Origin: Aldrovandia affinis
Taxonomy: Eukaryota > Chordata > Actinopteri > Notacanthiformes > Halosauridae
Length of the DNA: 64,000 bases
Direction of reading: 5' to 3'
NCBI GenBank assembly: GCA_029706075.1
Contig: JAINUG010000199.1
Location: 1,116,001 to 1,180,000 of the forward strand
Shown here piece after piece: positions 55,806 through 64,000 of the stretch (position 1 is the stretch's first letter; each line of letters begins with the position of its first letter). Both the position numbers and the translations under genes were made by a program. Under the pieces are notes generated by a model that saw only the letters and a program-made list of their open reading frames with translations, had not been told where the DNA came from and did no database searches.

Positions 55806-58240
55806 TTAACTATACAGAGTCAGTGGTAGTGGAATCTGAAGAGGTGGGTTTTGAGTCTCTTGCGGAAGATAGTCAGTGATTCCATGGTCCTGACTGAGTG
55901 CAGAAGATTGTTCCACACCCGAGGGGTCAGGACAGAGAAGAGGCGAGACCACGAGGAGCGGGTGCCTGGGGCCGGGGGGATGGGGCAGTCAGCTTGCCAG
56001 AGAAGGGGTCTGCTTGGGGTGTAGGGTGTGATGAGTGTCTGGAGGTAGGAGGGAGCAGTTCCTCTAGCAGCTTGATAAGCCAGCACCAGTGATTTAAATT
56101 TGATGTGTGCTGCGATAGGGAGCCAGTGCAGAGAGGTGAGTAAAGGGGTGACATGCGTGAACTTAGGTTGGTTGAACATTAGACGTGCGGCAGCATTCTG
56201 CACCAGTTGCAGTGGCTCGATAGCACAGGCCAGTAGGCCTGCCAGCAAGGAATTGCAGTAGTCCAGACGTGAGATCAGGAGTTGTGTAGCCTCTTGGTTG
56301 AGGAGGGATAATACAGAATTGGGTTATCACTGCGATGTGGCCCGAGAAGCACAGCTGGTTGTACAGGGTCAATCCAAGGCTCCTAGCAGATAGGGATGGA
56401 GACACTATGGAGCCTTCCATGGTGATTGAAGTATCAATCATCGGGGAGCTCTTCGCTAGGAGGAAGAGCAGCTCTGTTTTCCCCAGGTTCAGCTTCAGGT
56501 GGTGCAGGTGGTTCAGGCAGAGATGTCTGCCAAGCATGCAGAGATACACGCCAGGATCTGAGTCTCAGAAGGGGAGAAGGAGAGAAAGAGTTGAGTGTCA
56601 TCCGCATAGCAGTGATATGAAAAACTATGGACAGAGATAACCGAGGCAAGAGATTTGGTATACAGGGAGAATAGGAGGGGGTCTAGCACAGAACCCTGTG
56701 GGACTCCGGTAGAGAGGGTGTGGGGAGAGGATAGGGATCTTCTCCAGGCCATCTGATAGGATCGGTCAGCCTGGTATGATTTAAACCTCGCCAGTGCAGA
56801 TCCAGAGATTCCCATCTCGACGAGAGATAAGAGCAGGATCTGGTTATCAAGGATGTCAAATGCAGCTGATAGGTCGAGGAGTAGGATGGCGGAGCTGAGT
56901 GATTGAGACTTTGCAGATTGGAGAGCCCCAGTGACTGCGAGCAGAGCAGTTTACGTGGAGTGGCCTGCCTTGAAGCCAATTAGTTGGGATTAAGCAAATC
57001 ATTCTGCAGGAGATAGAGAGACAGTTGATTATATACAGCCCGTTATAATGTCTTGGATAGGAATGAGAGGAGGGAGACAGGTTGGTCATTAGAAATGTCA
57101 GCAGGATTCAGAGAGGGTTTTTTGAGAAGGGGATGACATGGGCCCTTTTGAGGGCAGAGGGGACAGAGCCTGAGGAAAGAGAGGAGTTGATTACATTGGA
57201 GACCAAGGGGAGGATGTCCATAGCGATGGACTGGAAGAGGGGGGAAGGAATGGGATTGAGAGGGCAGGTGGTAGGACAGTGGGAGTGAACGAGTTGTGAG
57301 ATGTGAGGAGTCGTGGAGAGGTGAGAAGGAAGACAAGGAGGCGAGAGGTTTGGGTAGTGAGATGGGTGAAGGAGGGTTAGGTGCGGAAGAGGTTGGAGAG
57401 AAAGAGTTGCAAATGTCATTGACCTTCTTGCAAAAGAAGGATGCAAAGTAATCTGCGGTTAGAGAGGAGGGGGATGGGGAGGAGGAGGCATGAGGAAAGG
57501 GGGAAATGTACAGAACAGTTTGTGTGGGTTAGAAGCAGACGATTGAATTTTGGCGAAAGGTAGCCAGGAGAGTGTGGAAGTCAGTCAGGGCAACAGGGGA
57601 TTTGAATTTTCTCCATTTCCTTTCTGTCACTGGTAGTTTGAGTCAATCAGTGTGAATGCAGTACGTTAGCCAGGGGGTGGGCGGTAGGAGGAGACAAGCA
57701 GGTTTGGTGGAGAGAGGACAGAGTGAATCAGGAGAGAGAGGATAGCAGAGTGGATGAGGCTTCCTCAACAGGTAGCTGAGAGAAGGTATTAGTATGGGAT
57801 GGGATGATAGAACAGTTGCTGACTGGGCTGTGGGGGAGAGAGAGCAGAGGTTGCGACGGACAGAAACAGTGGTGTGAGGTGAGGAGAGTTTAGGTGCAGA
57901 GGGGAGTAGTGGTCAGACAAGACGAGATACTACAAAGTTGGGTGAGGTACAGTTGGTTTACGGCCTTGTGGGTGGAAGGGAATTCAGCCATAGTGTAGGC
58001 AAAGGATTGAAGCAGGGGGAGAAATGCAGAGTACTGAGGGGTGTCCAGCAGCAGGTTGAAGTCACAGAGAAGTAGGATGGGAGTGCCATCCTCAGGGAAG
58101 GAGCTGAATAGGGCTTCCAGCTCATCTAGGAAACTCCCCAGTGGACCTAGTGGGAGATAGACAACAATAATGTCCAGTTTACATGGAACAGTGACAGTGA
58201 CAGCATGATATTCAAAGGAGGATGGTGAGGAGGGTAAACA
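55806..58240 (-). pseudogene. Long L2 LINE copy, frame-broken, 3' tail missing
   Basis: The minus strand, from 58240: PCKLDIIVVYLPLG and LLLCDFNLLLD (endonuclease, about 58200-58040), broken linker sequence to 57450, then PLVSNVINSSLSSGSVPSAL near 57200, ADISNDQPVSLLSFLSKTL near 57080, MGISGSALARF, GVPQGSVLDPLLFSLYTKSL and YHCYADDTQLFLS with the YADD site (56815-56580), LNLGKTELLF, LQLVQNAAARLMF, LHWLPIAAHI and RLKTHLFRFHYH ending at 55821. It has many shifts. It includes regions absent from the clean copy at 24436. It ends at the stop codon with no 3' hairpin, next to the Tc1. Confidence 0.9.
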
Positions 58241-59877
58241 AATCTTTTTTAGTTACAGCAAATATCTGAAAATAAAATGGCTGACTTGGCTAAAATAAAT
58301 GTACTTTTATCTTTGCAACCAATAAGCTTTTTTACAAAAGATTATTGAACAGCATCTCTTTCACCATTTTGTACCTTCTGATGTAATGGCAGCAACAACT
58401 GACACTGTTTAGTCCCAGTGATTTGACATGGAATGACCCATTGATTCTCAATAATATCACAAATTTGAGTGTATGTGTACATTAATCATCATTACTCTTA
58501 AGCTTATTGTCACTGTAGAATGTGGGTGTGATGGTAGAATCAGCATTCCAAAACAGTAATTTTTCATAAAACCAGTAACAATGGACTTTGGAGAGTGTGC
58601 CAAACTATTTTTTTGTATTCACAACCTTTTTCCTTTTGTTTTTAGATCACTGTCTGCTGAACACATAGTGTTGTATAAGTAACATTAGTTGGAATCAAAA
58701 AATGTTGTTGTCAAAATACAATCAAAAAAGTATTGTTAATTAGTATTTAACAGTTTTAGGTGCATTTTTTGTGTTTTACTGTGGTTTGTGTCCTGATACC
58801 ATTAATATTCACATATAAACTCTTTTGCTGTATTTTGTGCATTTGACTAGCACATTGAAGTGTTAACTTAATGGCTTTTATGGAATATTTTTCAAGCTCA
58901 TTTTATGATGAGTAAATCCCAGCCTTTTTCATTTTTGCTTTATTCTGGGTTTATGCAAAATACTCTCTGGTTTGTCTCAAGGTCTGCTGTGTTGACCTCA
59001 TTAGCTATCATACAGAACATCATAGTTTGTTTAATCTTGTATAAACCTTTCACATCAGAGCCACCCTGCAGGCAGGCCTTTTATTACACATCAGAAGACC
59101 CAGAAGGTCAGTTTGCATAAGCAATTAATTATATCCACTATCAAAGTTAATAATACACAGCACTGGGCACTGCAGGACTTAACTGACCTCACCTTACGTT
59201 CTATCAAGGGCACAGACATGTCTAACCTGCGTACACAAAGATGGATGGACCATGGACTGACTGCATGATGCCAAACATGTTTATTTTCTAACCAAATGTA
59301 AAAATCAATCTCTGTGACTATCAGGTTGGCCACAGACAAAGATAATGACATATTTAGCTTTTTAATTATAGCAAATATTTGAAAGCACCAACCAAACACC
59401 TTCTGGCTGTTTTGTCATGTGCCACCGATATCTGTCCTTGATTCTGGTACAGAAAAGTATGCACTGAAGTCTACAACTTTAGATTGCTGTACTGCCAGTT
59501 GGCTAGATGTAAGCACAGAGAAACAGCGAGATCCATTGTCACATCAATGCTTCCTCCATTATCATATGCATTCTAAATGAAAATTGCTTATTAATGGAAG
59601 AATTCTGCCAATATTTTACTAGATAAATTAAAGTTAAGTTAAATTAAATTAGATAAATGCTGCCGAGGATTAAGTTGTTGATAATCATGATACATTATTG
59701 TATAATTTCTATACATAATCCTTATAATGAAAACTGGATTTGTCACTAATTTACCACATTTCATTTGTCTTTGGCTGGGACTAAACTTCTGTTTTTTTTT
59801 TCTTTTTATATAATATTACAATTCACTACACTGAACAATCCTTTAGCAGGTTGAGCCACCTAGCACTTTTTCCTCAC
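58241..59877. other. No gene recognised
   Basis: AT-rich non-coding sequence; open stretches at 58905-59120 and 59091-59399 show no motif. Confidence 0.5.
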
Positions 59878-60360
59878 ACTGTAAAAAATAATTCCGTAAA
59901 AAAACCAGATAATGTCCTGGCAGTTAATTACCAGTACCTTTTCTGTTAAATGTACGGACACTTCCGTTAATCCTAAAACGGATAATTCCGTAGATTTACA
60001 GTATATCCTCTGTACCATTCACGGACACTTCCGTTAATCCTAAAACGGATAATTCCGTAGATTTACAGTATATCCTCTGTACCATTCACGGACACTTCCG
60101 TTAATCCTAAAACGGATAATTCCGTAGATTTACAGTATATCCTCTGTACCATTCACGGACACTTCCGTTAATCCTAAAACGGATAATTCCGTAGATTTAC
60201 AGTATATCCTCTGTACCATTCACGGACACTTCCGTTAATCCTAAAACGGATAATTCAGCAGATTTACAGTATATCCTCTGTACCATTCACAGACACTTTT
60301 GTCAATCCTAAAGCAAAAATGTCTGTACATTTACAGCATATCCTATACAGCAACATGATA
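59878..60360. repeat. CACTA-like end followed by a 67-bp tandem array
   Basis: Begins CACTGTAAAAAATAATTCCG, the kind of end seen in teleost CACTA/EnSpm elements. From 59954 a 67-bp unit (ACGGACACTTCCGTTAATCC ...) is repeated with starts at 59954, 60021, 60088, 60155, 60222 and 60289. The first five are nearly identical; the sixth is diverged. The opposite CACTG end is not visible downstream. Confidence 0.85.
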
Positions 60361-61074
60361 AAAATAAATCCACCACAATATATACAAATTGAACATGTTT
60401 ATTCTTCAAGTTATACATAACCTGTTTATGAATGAATGCACTTGAACAGATGAAAACATTTACATTTTTTGCTTTAAAACAGCAAACAGAATAAAATATT
60501 TGTATCTATGTCAAACAAAAAAGAAAAAGAAAAAGAGGCAGGGCTCCATGCATGTGTGCGTGCTCGCCCTTACTACCTCTCTCCATGTGCCAGTGTTCAG
60601 TCTATCCATGGATTTTCAAAGGTGTTGAGTTCACACAGGAACTTCAGCAGTCTTGGTAGAATGTGTCACTGTTTTCTTCCCTTTTGTTCAGACTTTGACC
60701 CTCTTTCAGGATTGATTCCCAGGAAAACTCTTAAGGAAATGGATACATTTTTTTTAGCTACACAAGTAATGAAATGAATGAAACGGAACTACAGAGTAAC
60801 ATGCAGACCAAGTTGAGATGGAAAAATACTCATATACTCCAAGACTGTGTATATTTGAGTATTTTTCCATTACAGAACTACTAGAACAAGTTAACATTTG
60901 TAAGCAGGGATGCAAACAAGCATCTCTGTCATGTGAGCTTGTTAGCTCAACTACGTCTTACAATATATTTCATCCTGGGAAAAGCAAGATTCAACAATGT
61001 CCAATTTAATAAACAGCAACACAACAATATGCTCTATACACAACATTTCAAAACATAAGCAATGAGTTGCTTAC
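60361..61074. other. Possible 3' part of the gene at 61075; otherwise unrecognised
   Basis: The stretch holds AT-rich sequence with no clear exon. An 89-codon plus-strand open stretch at 60508-60777 has no motif. Confidence 0.35.
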
Positions 61075-61228
61075 CTTTGTATGAATTCCAGGGTAAGTGC
61101 CATCTCCTTTGGGTATTTTATGTTTAAGACATAAAACAAAGAGAAAATGTAGCTCAGGGCCACAACAGGGGAGTTGATGTGGTCATTAACAACTTCCTGA
61201 TCGACAGCAATCTTGAATCGCCCACCAC
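61075..61228 (-). pseudogene. Exon of a teleost-expanded uncharacterised protein
   Basis: The minus strand reads GGRFKIAVDQEVVNDHINSP, then VVALSYIFSLFYVLNIKYPK and EMALTLEFIQ, bounded by a TTTAAG acceptor and a GTAAGC donor (61074-61069). I recognise the pattern (LFxLxYxLNLxYPxxMxxTFEFIQ) from the C-terminal part of a large family of uncharacterised fish proteins present in hundreds of copies. Its neighbourhood to the CACTA-like repeat suggests the family is carried by such elements. No other exon found here. Whether intact is unknown. Confidence 0.45.
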
Positions 61229-61660
61229 CTTAAACATATAAGACATTACAAAAATAAAAACATTACATTTCTTCAGAAAACCACTCCAAACATAGTTGTT
61301 TAAATCTTCCATACTCAAACAATTTGGTTCTCTACTGCAGGGTTTCTCAAAGTGGGTGCCGCTGTACCCAAGGGTGCCGTGACGCCAGTCCAGGGGTGCC
61401 ACGGAATACTTTGATAATATTTGGAATTTACCAATGTCACTTATAAAATTATTTTATATCAGTTTAAACGTCAAGTACAAAATTATTTTCATTCAGTTCT
61501 AACCAAAATGGATATTCTCTCAATTTTTCTTTCACGCACAGAATTTTGGCACAAAAATAACACCGTACACACTACCGCATTTCGGGCTAGGCTAACGCGT
61601 GCTCTCCTAATGTTACCTCTCAGTAGATGTCAGAGGCTAGCCAGATGAAAGGGAAATATG

Positions 61661-62727
61661 TAGGGCTGACTCCATTTAGTCAATTAATCGATCGATGGGC
61701 TGTTGGTCGACCGAGGTTTGTTTTGTTTTTTTCCCCTCTGCACTCCGCACGAGACACCTACATTCGCGCCACAGTTCACGCGCTTGTCAGCAGAATAATC
61801 CATTCTGGATGCTGCAGGTAATGTTAGTGACAGTCCTTCACTCTTAGCATAGCTAGGTCTATTACGTTCTCTTTAAATTACTAGACAGTTAAGGTAATAG
61901 TAATGTTGTGAATAATTCTGCAAAACGAATAAAAGTAACATTTTATAATAAATGTGTTTTGCTAATTGTATAGTTTATAACTAACATTCATAACACCCCC
62001 TTTCACGTAGCCTACATTATCGTCCTTGTTTTAGTCACGCGAATGTACAGCCTAGATCTACTGTCTATATCTGAGTGATATACTCATTTGTTACTTTAAA
62101 TATCTTAGAGAAGAACAAGAACATGTCAAAGAAAACATCTGGCGTATGGCAGTATTTCTTTGTACTCTGGGATGATGCCAAAAAAGTGGAGTGTAAACTT
62201 TGTAAGCAACACCTTGCTTACTACAGTTCTACAACGAGCATGACCTTCCACTTGAAAACGGTAAGTTAGTCTATAGGCCTATAGCCTATTATATATTCTT
62301 TCCGTGCATAAACATGTTTTATGTGCTTTATAGATGAACATTTCAGATTGAGTTGTTATATGTAAACTATATGAAACAGTATTATAGGTGCATCCCCAGT
62401 ACATGACGAGCAGTCCCGCTGCAACTAGTTTAACACAAACCAGATTGGACCTGAAGCCCGCCGCTATCTCAGGAAAAAGAAAAATAGAGATAACCGATGC
62501 TATTGTGGACAAAAAAATAACTTTTTTAACCCTACATTCTTTATTTAATAGGTTATGTTCTTTCCATTTTGCGGTTATCGTCGGCTATTTATTAAACAAA
62601 GACAGACACATGTCACGTACCGTATAGAAGCGGCTGCACCGCAAAACCCCCCTCAAAAAAACAATTAATCGCTAAAACGGACAACTATTGGTCGACCAAG
62701 ATTTTTTTTTAGTTGAAGACAGCCCTA
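61661..62727 (+). mobile_element. hAT element (inner, 1067 bp)
   Basis: Ends TAGGGCTG and CAGCCCTA. The 8-bp target duplication gaaatatg/gaaatata lies at 61653-61660 and 62728-62735, one base different. Subterminal GGTCGACC motifs occur near both ends (61706 and 62690). It splits the coding start of the outer hAT. It carries two exons of a BED-type transposase. Confidence 0.9.
62123..62520 (+). pseudogene. BED-finger hAT transposase, exons 1 and 2
   Basis: Exon 1 (62123-62260) starts MSKKTSGVWQYFFVLWDDAK and has VECKLCKQHLAYY with the C-x2-C pair, then TTSMTFHLKT with the first histidine: a BED finger that should finish in the next exon. A perfect GTAAGT donor follows. Exon 2 (62388-62520) begins after TATTATAG, phase 0, reading VHPQYMTSSPA with the second histidine, then AISGKRKIEITDAIVDKKIT. 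This is ZBED1-like. The rest is deleted. Confidence 0.8.
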
Positions 62728-62880
62728 GAAATATAGATAGATTTCTGAAGAGAACAAATAACTTTACACCCATTCAGCAACTGACATCGAAGGCTGTGCC
62801 CTTTTCAGGAGCCTGTCGTAGTACGTGTGCACGTTTATTCATATTTGAACTATTTCTGTTATAAATGTAGCCTATATTTT

Positions 62881-63036
62881 GGTGATCTAACGTCGGCTTG
62901 TGTGTAGAGTAAAGTTGGATGTGCACGCGTTGACCGAGACGTGATTAATTGATTAGTCCATTTCAATACACGAGGAAAAACCCTTTACTGACGGACAGAC
63001 AAATTGACAGTGAGATTGAGTGATGAATAAATACAG
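62881..63036. other. No gene recognised
   Basis: Short spacer before the LINE 3' end. Confidence 0.5.
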
Positions 63037-63675
63037 CCTGCACATATTTACCTTTTCCCTGCTGCGGTCAGGGAAAAGGTACCGCTCCCACATGGCAGAC
63101 ATGGACAGACTCAAGAAGAGCTTCTTCCCCCAGGCCATCCGGTCCCTGAATGACACCTAAGACACAGCCAGGCAACTGCTCCTGCTCCCAACAGGATGCC
63201 CCCCCCCCCCCAGCAAAAATGGACTAACTAACAGCACCTTATATTTATGATAGATGTTAGTATACTCACTATGTGATTACTTATAGTCTGTACATAACCC
63301 ATCATCGCTTATACATTATGCTTATATCCTGTAAATCACCACTATTTTAAAAAAACTGCTGTAAATATTGATCTGAAAATCAATATTTACCCTTACCCTC
63401 TGTACCCTTGCATTCCTATATAGTCTAACCTAATAGTATAGTTTAACCCAACCCGCAAACGTCATCTGTGCATACTCCCCCACCCACCCCCAACCCCCCG
63501 ACAACCTATTGTACATATCCTTATTGTTTTTGTGTAATTTGAAATTTGTATTTGTAATTTGTATTTCTACTTTCTTACTCTTGTAGCACATCATAGGAGC
63601 CTGCAGTAACATTTCACTGTACATTGTACCTGCTTACAATATGCACGTGACAAATAAATCTGACTGACTTTTGAC
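63037..63675 (+). mobile_element. LINE 3' end (Rex-like or related)
   Basis: Plus strand reads LLRSGKRYRSHMADMDRLKK then SFFPQAIRSLND and a stop at 63159-63161, the usual end of a teleost non-LTR polymerase. An untranslated region of about 500 bases follows, with a poly-C tract (63199-63212), and finishes with GTGACAAATAAATCTGACTG. Family assignment within non-LTR elements is uncertain. Confidence 0.7.
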
Positions 63676-63679
63676 TTTT

Positions 63680-64000
63680 TAACTTTATAATAACGCACCT
63701 TTGCGACCGGGTGTGTTAAATATGCTTTTTACGCATGTATATTTTTTTCTAACCGGTTCAGGAATGTTATGTTGACGGCGGAACGCAAGAACAGAAACGT
63801 TAAAATACTGGTTCTGAACTGATTGGTTCTGAACCCATTGAAAAATAATTTCGTTTTTAACCCCTGCTAATGGTGTCCCAAATTATCCAATTGTCTTAGC
63901 AGCAAAACTAAAAACAAGTGAAAAACATATCAAGTTAGCTGGGGGGGTGAGAAAATATGTTAATATGATACAACAGACTACATACCCATGATAAGGATGC
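63680..64000. other. Partial hAT-type end, otherwise unrecognised
   Basis: The segment from about 63780 to 63868 ends CGTTTTTAACCCCTG. Its complement CAGGGGTTAAAAACG looks like a hAT end. The matching other end and target duplication were not found. Confidence 0.35.

Larger units (their letters stand above)
61338..62880 (+). mobile_element. hAT element (outer), right end not found
   Basis: Left end CAGGGTTTCTCAAAGTGGGT at 61338, a common hAT end. Just before the inner hAT there is a BED/TTF-type start, and after it (62728-62830) the sequence reads IDRFLKRTNNFTPIQQLTSK, the usual MDRFLKR start of ZMYM-like hAT transposases. The other end is not seen. Confidence 0.55.

Noticed and set aside
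59954-60355. Regular repeats considered as a CRISPR array
   Set aside because: Units are contiguous 67-bp tandem copies without variable spacers, in a vertebrate genome.

Overview
The window looks like intergenic or intronic DNA from a ray-finned fish, almost certainly a teleost. The evidence is the repeat content. It includes L2-type LINEs with the conserved 3' hairpin and TGTAA-type tails, tRNA-derived SINEs sharing that tail, a Sushi-like Ty3/gypsy element with a chromodomain, many Tc1-like elements, hAT, piggyBac, PIF/Harbinger and CACTA-like repeats, an epsilon/gamma-like endogenous retrovirus and teleost-type CAGGGG-ended MITEs. Species cannot be decided from sequence alone; the L2/SINE tail type is known from eels but also from other fishes. 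No complete host gene is visible. The only candidate for host coding sequence is a short possible exon at 40973-41098 (YWTD-propeller-like, weak).

Layout. 1-16474 is sparse: a decayed Tc1 at the left edge, two hAT MITEs (2152-2354, 7876-8196), two solo LTRs (5078-5629, 10413-11357), a tRNA-SINE (9095-9465), L1 and CR1/L2 reverse-transcriptase scraps, a minus-strand Tc1 and an undescribed 99-bp tandem duplication. 16475-23711 is a minus-strand Sushi-like gypsy composite: three LTRs or LTR pieces in tandem, both internal regions carrying the same antisense LINE junction, and one LINE copy split by a piggyBac element with TTAA target. 24436-28790 holds an L2 LINE with target duplication, a SINE, a Mutator-like exon and a second piggyBac copy. 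28791-35640 holds a decayed PIF/Harbinger element with two convergent genes, one split by a MITE, plus LINE endonuclease and L1 pieces and a structurally complete Tc1 whose transposase has lost two catalytic positions. 37089-42457 is the richest part: a 3.8-kb hAT containing another hAT with an intact 145-codon BED-finger frame and a separate TIR element carrying a SWIM-type exon, then, after the possible host exon, a 1.35-kb hAT that is a longer relative of the MITE at 7876. 45200-50394 has an L2 3' end and a broken endogenous retrovirus lacking a 5' LTR and reverse transcriptase. 51190-54717 is three adjoining Tc1-type elements with a palindromic CR1-like LINE and a new-looking SINE inserted in them. 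54870-58240 joins an internally inverted Tc1 to a long, frame-broken L2. 59878-64000 has a 67-bp tandem array in a CACTA-like repeat, an exon of a teleost-expanded protein family, a hAT nested in a hAT and a LINE 3' end.

The parts do not work together as a pathway. The window is a record of serial transposition, and the order of insertion can be read in many places from target-site duplications. I found no previously undescribed functional system. The most interesting items are the retained DNA-binding-domain frames in deleted hAT elements, the gypsy-LINE composite, the SWIM element and the 355-bp SINE-like insertion. All boundaries and family assignments come from reading the sequence by eye, without alignment or database search.
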